Assembly: GCA_947258735.1 (NCBI GenBank)
Contig: CAMYJJ010000137.1
Location: forward strand, 1 to 8,010
Reading direction: 5' to 3'
Origin: Thermodesulfovibrionia bacterium
GTDB taxonomy: Bacteria; Nitrospirota; Thermodesulfovibrionia; UBA6902
Length of the DNA stretch: 8,010 bases
Part shown: positions 1 to 5,591 of the stretch, piece after piece
Layout of the letters: each line of letters begins with the position of its first letter
Numbering within the stretch: position 1 is the first letter of the stretch
Program-made: the position numbers and the translations under genes
Notes under the pieces: model-generated
Database searches by the model: none
Seen by the model: only the letters and a program-made list of their open reading frames with translations
Told to the model about the DNA's origin: nothing

Positions 1-807
1 TTTATGAGCGGTGAAGAAGACAATTTATTTAGTAAATCTTCAGCCGGTGCAGAAAAAGTACTGGCAGAACTGGAAGGCGAGTCTGAATCAGCTGATGACG
101 TTCAGGAAAACTTAAGCAAGGCTATTTCAAACAATCTTGGAGACCTTGAAGAACAGGTACTCATTGAAAAAGTCAAAGACGGAATAAGGATACACCTCAC
201 CGACAATGAAGGGAGTACCATGTTTCATCGCGGAAGCAATAAAATGACAGCAAAGGCAGAATCAGTGCTCAAGGTCATTGGAGAAAATATAACGTCCCTG
301 AAAAACAGGGTAAGCATAGAAGGTCATACCGATGCACTTCCCTTTACCGGCAAGAATTACAGCAACTGGGAACTCTCCACAGAAAGGGCATCGTCAGCGA
401 GAAGAGCACTTGAGGAGCATGGTCTTGATCCAAAAAGACTTATCAGCGTCGCAGGATTCGCAGACACTGATCCACTGGTAGAGGACGATCCAAATGATGC
501 AAGGAACAGAAGGATCAGTATCATTCTTAAGTTCCCTGAAAAAAAGAGGAAAGCTCAGGTTCCGTTACCGGAAGAACATAATCCTGCCAGAAAAGTCTCG
601 GAAGAGCTCCTGTCAATAATAGACACGTCTCCTGTATCAGCAGGGGGTAATAGTGGTGACGGCGCAATCAACGTAGTTGTTGAGCCTGAAGGGGAAGAAA
701 AAAATGGTGAGGATACTGCTTCCGTAGAAAAACGGCCAGACTCTGTTCCTGAGGATGATGCCTTCTCCCCTGTCATTAATAAAAAAGGCTGGAATCCTGT
801 CTTCTAA
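1..807 (+). CDS. motB: Flagellar stator protein MotB, 3' part (OmpA-like domain with acidic C-terminal tail)
   Basis: This is the C-terminal part of a MotB-type stator subunit, which anchors the ion channel to peptidoglycan. The frame is open to the window edge; the ATG at 4 is most likely an internal Met, because the expected N-terminal membrane helix with its ion-binding Asp is missing. Numbered from that Met, residues 15-55 form a charged linker and about 60-178 an OmpA/MotB domain. Visible motifs are SIEGHTD (104-110), NYSNWELSTERA (118-129) and NDARNRRISI (164-173). The MFHRGS block (73-78) and GFADTDP (151-157) resemble the E. coli-type MotB subgroup rather than the second MotB in this window. 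Residues 180-267 form an extra tail rich in Glu, Pro, Ser and Asp, which is uncommon in MotB. A motA partner is expected just upstream, outside the window. The stop codon lies inside the left arm of the palindromic element at 803-949, so the C-terminus may have been reshaped by that insertion. Family confidence is high; the true start cannot be seen. Confidence 0.88.
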   Translation, partial: FMSGEEDNLFSKSSAGAEKVLAELEGESESADDVQENLSKAISNNLGDLEEQVLIEKVKDGIRIHLTDNEGSTMFHRGSNKMTAKAESVLKVIGENITSLKNRVSIEGHTDALPFTGKNYSNWELSTERASSARRALEEHGLDPKRLISVAGFADTDPLVEDDPNDARNRRISIILKFPEKKRKAQVPLPEEHNPARKVSEELLSIIDTSPVSAGGNSGDGAINVVVEPEGEEKNGEDTASVEKRPDSVPEDDAFSPVINKKGWNPVF

Positions 808-949
808 TTAGTTCCTGTTGCGCACGCTGTTATTTGTCACCCTGAATTTATTTCAGGGTCTCACAACTCTATGCAAACATGAGATTCTGAAACAAGTTCA
901 GAATGACAGTAATTAGAATTATTGCTTTGCGTAACAGGAACGAATTAGA
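803..949. repeat. Nested palindromic MITE/REP-like element between convergent genes
   Basis: The outer arms are 22-nt terminal inverted repeats (803-824 and 928-949) that match at 20 of 22 positions and share the core gttcctgtt/aacaggaac. Inside are two smaller hairpins. One has ccctgaa (840-846) pairing with ttcaggg (852-858); the other has attctgaa (884-891) pairing with ttcagaat (897-904). The two hairpin units (about 835-863 and 880-908) are also inverted copies of each other, so the whole element is a palindrome of palindromes. The trinucleotide tct flanks both ends (800-802 and 950-952), a possible 3-bp target duplication that could also be chance. There is no coding capacity, so any movement would need a transposase in trans. 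It may also act as a bidirectional transcription barrier between the convergent motB and kinase genes, although no clear T-tract follows the hairpins. Confidence 0.75.
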
Positions 950-969
950 TCTACTGCGAACAAGAGCTG

Positions 970-2076
970 TCAGGAGCATGGAAGGTTCAGGATGAATGAA
1001 GTCCCTTTTCCCATAATACTTTCGACTTCTATGGTTCCGCCCTGTTCTACTACGATGCCGTGAGTTATGGAAAGACCAAGCCCGGTGCCCTTATTCACGG
1101 GTTTGGTTGTAAAAAAAGGGTCAAATATTCTCGGTAAGATATCAGGGGGTATTCCTGTTCCATTATCAGATACTACCGCTACAACACTTTCCGCCTTTTC
1201 ATTATAGGAAGTACTGAACCCGATTTCACCTTTCATGTCTGTCTCAGAAATGGCATGCTCAGCATTTATAAGAAGATTCAGAATAACCTGCTGGATCTGC
1301 TGACGGTCCACAGAAATGTCCGGGACATCTTCATAATCCCTTGTTATCTTTATTTCCGTATTGGTGGACTTCAGCTGCAACTCATGAAATTCAATTGCCT
1401 TGTCTATTAACTCATTGATATTTTCGAAACTCTTTTCTGCCCTGTTCTGTCTTGAAAATGTCGACATATCAGCCACAATTTTTTTACATCTGGTTGCTGC
1501 ATCATACACCTTCTGCAGGTACTTCTTTGTGGCTTCATCATCATTTTTCATCAGAAGCATCTCGGTATATCCGATAATCCCCGTGAGCGGATTATTAATT
1601 TCATGGGCCAGGCCTGCAGCCAGTGTGCCAATGGATTTCAGTCTGTCATTATGGTAAATCTGGTCTTTCAGTCTTTTGATCTCCGTAATATCCTTCATGA
1701 TATAAACAGTAGCATCATGTTCATCAAAATATATCGGATAGGAGCTGATAAGATAGGTAGCACCGTTCATTTCCCGTTCTATGGATTTTGGCCGGACCCC
1801 GGCACTGTCTTCCGGAAATCTGGTCCATTCATGAGGTGATGTCAGACCGTATAATTCATAATATGGCTGCATGATGATATCGGCAGGCTCTTTTCCAAAG
1901 AGACCGGCAAAGACCTTGTTGGTCCTCAGAATCCGGTAATCCCTGTCGATGACAAAGAGGTAGTCAGTAATCGCATCAATAATATTCTGCCACCACTTCT
2001 GGCTCCTGTGAATCTGCCTGAAAAGCAGCGAATGATGCTCAAGTTCCTCTTCACTGTCTTTTATCTGATCAGTCAT
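970..2076 (-). CDS. Cytoplasmic PAS-domain sensor histidine kinase
   Basis: This is a 368-residue NtrB-like histidine kinase with no membrane segment, so it should sense a cytoplasmic signal. An N-terminal helical stretch (1-30) leads into a PAS domain (about 31-130, starting NIIDAITDYLFVIDRD). Next comes the dimerisation/phosphoacceptor domain with the H-box LAAGLAHEINNPLTG, phosphorylated His158. The ATPase domain shows the N-box (QVILNLLINAEHAI, 263-276), the G1 box DNGTG (304-308), the F-box (IFDPFFTT, 317-324) and the G2 box GTGLGL (330-335). All catalytic motifs are intact. The ATG at 2076 is the only sensible start, since a TAA lies in frame shortly upstream without an alternative start between. 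Its AAGGA is unusually close (2 nt). It lies last in the - strand run, 187 nt after motB, and has its own candidate promoter. No receiver is adjacent; the stand-alone receiver at 4388-4966 is a possible partner. The signal sensed by the PAS domain is unknown. Confidence 0.93.
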   Translation of the reverse strand: MTDQIKDSEEELEHHSLLFRQIHRSQKWWQNIIDAITDYLFVIDRDYRILRTNKVFAGLFGKEPADIIMQPYYELYGLTSPHEWTRFPEDSAGVRPKSIEREMNGATYLISSYPIYFDEHDATVYIMKDITEIKRLKDQIYHNDRLKSIGTLAAGLAHEINNPLTGIIGYTEMLLMKNDDEATKKYLQKVYDAATRCKKIVADMSTFSRQNRAEKSFENINELIDKAIEFHELQLKSTNTEIKITRDYEDVPDISVDRQQIQQVILNLLINAEHAISETDMKGEIGFSTSYNEKAESVVAVVSDNGTGIPPDILPRIFDPFFTTKPVNKGTGLGLSITHGIVVEQGGTIEVESIMGKGTSFILNLPCS

Positions 2077-2105
2077 GGTCCTTATTTTGTCAGAAACCGA
2101 TAGGA

Positions 2106-2135
2106 TTTATAAAGCACATTCTTTAAAAATGTCAA
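2106..2135 (-). promoter_or_regulatory. Candidate sigma-70 promoter for the histidine kinase
   Basis: On the - strand, a perfect TTGACA (-35, 2130-2135) is separated by 18 nt from TATAAA (-10, 2106-2111, 5 of 6 matches). Transcription would start near 2099 and leave a leader of about 23 nt before the kinase ATG at 2076. The -35 hexamer lies inside the left arm of the inverted repeat at 2128-2257. Assigned from consensus match only. Confidence 0.55.
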
Positions 2136-2257
2136 ATTTCAAAATTTCAATGTCAATTGATACTTATAGGGAATTGTTTTCATATAATGAATTCAGGATA
2201 CATTGACATTATTTCATTGGACCTTCAATTGACATTTGAGCTTTGTCATTGGTCATT
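2128..2257. repeat. Imperfect inverted repeat between motB and the histidine kinase gene
   Basis: The two 33-nt arms, 2128-2160 and 2225-2257, are inverted copies with 25 of 33 positions matching. The inner ends share a perfect 12-nt block, aatgtcaattga and its complement. The spacer is 64 nt. Each arm is itself built from repeated units of the type aatgtcaa/aatgaccaa, giving an AT-rich, partly tandem look. The element fills most of the 187-nt gap, ending 6 nt from the motB stop, and has no coding capacity. It is probably a dispersed non-autonomous repeat, but only one copy is visible here. Confidence 0.6.
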
Positions 2258-2263
2258 TTTTCC

Positions 2264-2971
2264 CTATTCAGGTTCTTTCCTTTTTTCCGATTCACTGAGA
2301 AGGACTATTTCGACTCTCCTGTTTTTGGACCTCCCATCCGGGCTGTCATTTGATGAGACAGGTTTGTGTTCTGCATACCCGATAGAGGTAATTCTTCCGG
2401 GATCAATCTGATGCTTCTCAACAAAATACCTGGCAACGTTAATTGCCCGGGATGCTGACAGTTCCCAGTTTGAAGGATACTCTTTCGTGTTAATCGGTAT
2501 GTTGTCTGTATGTCCTTCTATACGCACCGGATTGGGATAATCCATGATGGGTTGTACTAACTGATCAAGAAAATTCATGGCCCCGTCTTTAAGTCTGGCT
2601 GAACCTGATGTGTATAACATCTTATCTGCAACTGCAATCACCACCCCGCGCCTGTCCCTTTTCACATCAACAGATCCGTCAGATGCTTTCATGATGGTGT
2701 CCAGCATCTCTCTTACATCAGCTTCTGTCTCTATATCTATTGGAGCTATTATCTGAACATCATTGATAACAGAAAATTCTTTACCCTGTTCACCCTCATT
2801 AAAAGCTGATTTCATGGAAGAGACAAATTGTTCAAGTTTATGAGTGTCAACATTACTGATGGCATACAACGCAGTGAAGAAACAGAAAAGCAAAGTTACA
2901 AAGTCTGCATACGAGACCATCCATCGTTCAACATTTTCTGTACTCTCTGCCCTTTTTCTCCTCTTCCTCAT
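2264..2971 (-). CDS. motB: Flagellar stator protein MotB (full length)
   Basis: MotB is the peptidoglycan-anchored B subunit of the flagellar stator and carries the channel Asp. With the ATG at 2971 it is 235 residues. A basic N-terminus (MRKRRKR) precedes a single membrane helix at about 18-38, containing SYADF with the ion-binding Asp23. A linker/plug region (about 40-100) and an OmpA-like domain (about 105-225) follow, with RIEGHTDNIP (150-159), SNWELSASRA (167-176) and NRRVEIV (217-223). The frame can be extended to a GTG at 3013, but this would overlap the motA end and put an unlikely sequence before the basic N-terminus, so I prefer 2971. It starts 16 nt after the motA stop, the usual stator pair order. 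It is a different MotB subtype from the one at 1-807, closer to the Bacillus-like group. Whether it uses H+ or Na+ cannot be decided by eye. Confidence 0.93.
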   Translation of the reverse strand: MRKRRKRAESTENVERWMVSYADFVTLLFCFFTALYAISNVDTHKLEQFVSSMKSAFNEGEQGKEFSVINDVQIIAPIDIETEADVREMLDTIMKASDGSVDVKRDRRGVVIAVADKMLYTSGSARLKDGAMNFLDQLVQPIMDYPNPVRIEGHTDNIPINTKEYPSNWELSASRAINVARYFVEKHQIDPGRITSIGYAEHKPVSSNDSPDGRSKNRRVEIVLLSESEKRKEPE

Positions 2972-2987
2972 AAATATGTCCGCTCTG

Positions 2988-3743
2988 TTACTGTTTGTCA
3001 GACACAAATGCACTCAGGTACTCTCGCAGGTACACAGGGCTTTTGCCTGCCTGTATACTTGCGACCCCTTCAGCTATGATCTCTCTGAGAAATATTTCAT
3101 CCTTTATATTATTAACCATCTTTTTTGCCATAGGCAGCAAAATAAGGTTGGCAGAGGCTACCCCATACACTGTTGCCACAAATGCCACAGCAATACCTGA
3201 TCCCAGTTTCGTCGGGTCACTCAGGTTTTCCATGACATGTATCAAGCCCAATACGGCCCCTATTATTCCTATTGTGGGAGCATACCCGCCTGCCGCTTCA
3301 AATACCATGGCCGCCCTTCCCCGCTCATCTTCAAAGGTCCTGATTTCCTGGTCAAGTGTGCTGTGTAATGTGATGGGATCTGTCCCGTCAATGGCAAGCC
3401 TTATGGCCCTTCTGAAAAAACCGTATTCCACGGTAGCAATATCAGTATCAAGAGAAAGTATCCCGTTTCTTCTCGCCTTTGAAGCAAAATGGACCATGTC
3501 AGTTATAAGAGAAGTTTCATCAGGCAATGATTTATTTTCAATAAAGACACTTTTCATCATTTTCCCGGCCATAATGATATCTTTTCCTGAGAAACTTAAC
3601 ACCGTTGCACCAAGAGTACCACCGAATACGATCAGGGCTGCAGAGCCCTGGATAATCGATCCGGCGCTGCCGCCTTCCAGGGCGTTTCCGCCAAGTATGG
3701 CCAGGATGCCGACTAACAATCCCAGGAGGCTTGCTTTATTCAT
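2988..3743 (-). CDS. motA: Flagellar stator protein MotA
   Basis: MotA is the membrane subunit that forms the ion channel with MotB and pushes on FliG of the rotor. The protein is 251 residues from the ATG at 3743. Helix 1 (LLGLLVGILAILGGN, 6-20) and helix 2 (about 30-52) come first. A cytoplasmic loop follows with KARRNGILSLD (89-99), the region that carries the FliG-contact charges in E. coli MotA (Arg90 and Glu98; here probably Arg91 and Asp99). Helices 3 and 4 hold AAGGYAPTIGIIGAVLGL (150-167, Pro156) and VYGVASANLILLPMAKKM (192-209, Pro204), the two conserved prolines. A longer frame opens at 3812, but its first 23 residues are unlike MotA and would overlap pilZ heavily. From 3743 the gene overlaps the pilZ end by 8 nt (ATGAATAA), suggesting translational coupling. 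The motB partner follows after 16 nt. Confidence 0.94.
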   Translation of the reverse strand: MNKASLLGLLVGILAILGGNALEGGSAGSIIQGSAALIVFGGTLGATVLSFSGKDIIMAGKMMKSVFIENKSLPDETSLITDMVHFASKARRNGILSLDTDIATVEYGFFRRAIRLAIDGTDPITLHSTLDQEIRTFEDERGRAAMVFEAAGGYAPTIGIIGAVLGLIHVMENLSDPTKLGSGIAVAFVATVYGVASANLILLPMAKKMVNNIKDEIFLREIIAEGVASIQAGKSPVYLREYLSAFVSDKQ

Positions 3744-4341
3744 TATTCTCTGTTTCTTTTGTTCTGCGGATTGAATCCCTCTGCTGCGCAAATGCATATT
3801 GTATGATCTCATTTTTTACCGATTCAGACATATTGAGATACTCAAGGGCAATATCATATTTTCCATCTTCCCGGGGGATTGATCTCTTCACCTCTCCATA
3901 TGCAAACACTGCAACAGGAGGATATGAGGGCAGCAGCAGTTTTATGTCCATAATCTCACCCTCTTTGGCAGCATAATCTATAGTGAACCTGATACCGGAA
4001 GCGCTTATGTTTACATACTTCTTTTCAGGCTCGTTCAGTCCTTCCTTTTCCAGCATAAACTGGTTGATAATAAAATCAAGTTTAGACTTGAGTTCGGTCA
4101 TCATTTCATACAGCTTTCTATTGTCCGGATCTTTTGGTAAGGCGCTCTCATCTTCTGCAATATTCAAATCCTGGCTCTCCATGAGTGAAAACGCCCTCGA
4201 TGTAACAGCAGAATTTGCAAATTCTTCGTTTTTTTCCCTGTCAACCTGAATGGGGTTTACCACCACAGATATAACATCATCAATCCTGAAGTGTCTTCTT
4301 CTCTCTTCATCTTTTTTTGACTGTTCCATCTCGTCCGTCAT
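3736..4341 (-). CDS. PilZ-domain c-di-GMP-binding protein with a helical insertion
   Basis: This is a 201-residue protein with a split PilZ signature. RRHFR (15-19) matches the RxxxR motif, and NISASG (111-116) matches (D/N)xSxxG; together these bind c-di-GMP in canonical PilZ domains. Between them sits an insertion of about 90 residues, including a likely long helix (NRKLYEMMTELKSKLDF, 74-90, then IINQFMLEKEG). This recalls the tetrameric tPilZ architecture, though here both binding motifs look intact. Strands continue to about residue 170, ending in a helix. A strong Shine-Dalgarno (GGAGG, 5 nt from the ATG) fixes the start. The stop overlaps motA by 8 nt, so a role in c-di-GMP control of this stator, in the manner of the YcgR flagellar brake, is a reasonable inference. 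It lacks the YcgR N-terminal domain, so it is not YcgR itself. Confidence 0.85.
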   Translation of the reverse strand: MTDEMEQSKKDEERRRHFRIDDVISVVVNPIQVDREKNEEFANSAVTSRAFSLMESQDLNIAEDESALPKDPDNRKLYEMMTELKSKLDFIINQFMLEKEGLNEPEKKYVNISASGIRFTIDYAAKEGEIMDIKLLLPSYPPVAVFAYGEVKRSIPREDGKYDIALEYLNMSESVKNEIIQYAFAQQRDSIRRTKETENNE

Positions 4342-4387
4342 TTCTTCCTCCAGACTATATAAACACCCGGATACGCTTAATGTTCCG

Positions 4388-4966
4388 TCAGCTTATCTTT
4401 AATTCATTTACCAGAGAGTTATATTTCTTAATGTTTTCTCTGTTCCCATCAGTATCATCATTTATTTTTTCTATTTCTTCATCACGTTCGTTGATACTGA
4501 CCGTGTTCAGATCACCGGTTTTTTTTAAGGCCTCCAGTTCCCTGTGCATCGTTCTCAACTTATCCGCCAGCTTCTCATTTTCTTCCATTAATGTGCCCAT
4601 TTTAAATGCATTTCTTACCACCAGCAGCAGCTGCTGCATAACAAAAGGCTTTACAATGTAATCATATGCCCCTTCATTCATGGCCTCAAGGGCCGTATCA
4701 AGCGTCCCGTATGCCGTAAGGATGACCACCGCAATATTCGGATTGATTCTCATTGCAGACCGCAGCACTTCCATACCGTCAGCACCGGGCATCCTCAGAT
4801 CAGAAAGAACAACTTTGATGTCTTCGAGTCTGAGTATTTCAACCGCCTCAAGACCGTTATGCGCGACAACTACGGAATACCCCTCGTCTGTCAGGAACTT
4901 AACTATTACATCCCTGACTATATCATCATCTTCAGCAACAAGGATGTTGAATTCTGTTTTGTTCAC
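4388..4966 (-). CDS. Stand-alone response-regulator receiver with coiled-coil tail
   Basis: This 192-residue protein opens with a receiver domain (about 6-122). It shows the acidic pocket (EDDD, 12-15), phosphoacceptor Asp56 in LSDLRMPGADG, Thr84 (ILTAYG) and Lys106 (IVKPF). The domain is of the NtrC type, but no AAA+ or DNA-binding domain follows. Residues about 122-192 instead form a charged, heptad-like helical tail (MEENEKLADKLRTMHRELEALKK). It therefore probably works by protein contact rather than by binding DNA. The start is a GTG with GAGG 5 nt upstream and a stronger AAAGGAG further away. It is the first gene after a sigma-28-like promoter and lies 46 nt before pilZ, which links it to motility. 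Its kinase is unknown; the PAS kinase at 970-2076 is a candidate. Confidence 0.9.
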   Translation of the reverse strand: MNKTEFNILVAEDDDIVRDVIVKFLTDEGYSVVVAHNGLEAVEILRLEDIKVVLSDLRMPGADGMEVLRSAMRINPNIAVVILTAYGTLDTALEAMNEGAYDYIVKPFVMQQLLLVVRNAFKMGTLMEENEKLADKLRTMHRELEALKKTGDLNTVSINERDEEIEKINDDTDGNRENIKKYNSLVNELKIS

Positions 4967-5055
4967 GATCGCCTCGCTCCTTTAAAAGTCTTCATAATAT
5001 GTATCATGAAAATAGTATGTATTCTGTAAATAAGTTAAATAAGGCCTCTCTTTTG

Positions 5056-5082
5056 TTATCGGATACATACCATTAAATCTTG
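5056..5082 (-). promoter_or_regulatory. Candidate sigma-28 (FliA-type) flagellar promoter
   Basis: On the - strand, CAAGATTT (5075-5082) and TCCGATAA (5056-5063) are separated by exactly 11 nt. The enterobacterial FliA consensus is TAAAGTTT-N11-GCCGATAA, so the match is 5 of 8 for the -35 and 7 of 8 for the -10, with consensus spacing. The start point would be near 5049, about 80 nt before the GTG of the receiver gene. The context (receiver, PilZ, MotA, MotB) is what sigma-28 usually drives. The assignment assumes the host recognises an E. coli-like consensus. Confidence 0.5.
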
Positions 5083-5090
5083 AACAGGGT

Positions 5091-5525
5091 CTAATTTCCA
5101 TAATGTACAAGTTTTTCATCAAGTTTCTGCAGCCAATCCTCCTCCTGCATCAGCAATGGAGACAGTTCATATTCTATAAGGTCTGCAAGCATAATCCAGT
5201 CTCGTGACTCCATTGATGCAAGCATTTCTTTGAAAAGCTTCAATCCTGCATTGTCGGATGAAATGGGATCAGGCGGCAGTCCAAAACCGTCATAAAAGCG
5301 CATCCCTTCCTTCAATTCTGATATAAACTCCATCAGACACTGCAGATCATAAATATTCTGTGTCAGGTCATTAAAAACACGTTCACTTTCTTCCTGTCTT
5401 AATGGCTGAATCCTCTCAGTAAATACGTCGGCAAGCTCTTTTACAACCTGTTTCGCATCACCTATACTGTTTTTAATGGCGGCCAGCACCTCAGGCTGCT
5501 CTGATTCAACTTTTGTCTGGTTCAT
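5091..5525 (-). CDS. Conserved-looking small helical protein of unknown function
   Basis: I do not recognise this 144-residue protein. It is almost entirely predicted helix, acidic, and has no signal peptide or membrane segment. Segments include EVLAAIKNSIGDAKQVVKELADVF (as two runs, 12-35), a second helix around 43-78 (RQEESERV then FNDLTQNIYD), a Pro/Gly turn (FGLPPDP, 81-87) and a C-terminal helical pair (about 92-140) with WIMLADLIEYELSPLL. I chose the ATG at 5525 because AAGGAGG lies 5 nt upstream; the frame is open to an ATG at 5552, which has no ribosome binding site. It lies between the GT9 glycosyltransferase (66 nt upstream) and the sigma-28-like promoter. The context suggests a role in flagellar assembly or flagellin modification, perhaps as a chaperone or adaptor, but nothing in the sequence proves this. 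Confidence 0.75.
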   Translation of the reverse strand: MNQTKVESEQPEVLAAIKNSIGDAKQVVKELADVFTERIQPLRQEESERVFNDLTQNIYDLQCLMEFISELKEGMRFYDGFGLPPDPISSDNAGLKLFKEMLASMESRDWIMLADLIEYELSPLLMQEEDWLQKLDEKLVHYGN

Positions 5526-5530
5526 TACAT

Positions 5531-5537
5531 CCTCCTT
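5531..5537 (-). promoter_or_regulatory. Strong Shine-Dalgarno that fixes the 5525 start
   Basis: AAGGAGG is followed by a 5-nt spacer (ATGTA) and then ATG at 5525. Neither of the two earlier in-frame or near ATGs around 5552 has such a site, so this decides the start of the 144-aa gene. Confidence 0.75.
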
Positions 5538-5560
5538 CGTTATATACATCATTAAGTTGC

Positions 5561-5566
5561 ATTATA
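5561..5566 (-). promoter_or_regulatory. Possible -10 element upstream of the 144-aa gene
   Basis: A perfect TATAAT occurs on the - strand in the 66-nt gap before the 5525 start. It would give a leader of about 30 nt containing the Shine-Dalgarno. No good -35 hexamer is found at 16-18 nt, so this is weak evidence in AT-rich sequence. Confidence 0.22.
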
Positions 5567-5591
5567 TTTCTTTCAATTCATTTATATTCAC

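Noticed and set aside
835..908. Intrinsic terminator for motB or the kinase
   Set aside because: The hairpins are present, but no run of T residues follows on either strand, so they are called as repeat structure only.
2151..2156. Second TTGACA on the - strand as another -35 for the kinase
   Set aside because: No acceptable -10 lies 16-18 nt downstream; the one at 2130-2135 pairs far better.
803..2257. CRISPR array or composite transposon formed by the two repeats
   Set aside because: The repeats at 803-949 and 2128-2257 differ in sequence, have no regular spacers, and bracket a normal kinase gene rather than a transposase.
2972..3013. Longer motB reading from a GTG at 3013
   Set aside because: It overlaps the end of motA and adds 14 residues unlike MotB; the ATG at 2971 directly starts the basic N-terminus typical of the family.
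2995..3774. Long + strand open frame opposite motA
   Set aside because: It is the antisense shadow of motA: no ribosome binding site, no recognisable domain, and the motA motifs are on the other strand.
3744..3812. Longer motA reading from an upstream start at 3812
   Set aside because: The added 23 residues are not MotA-like and would overlap pilZ by more than 70 nt; the ATG at 3743 starts directly before helix 1.
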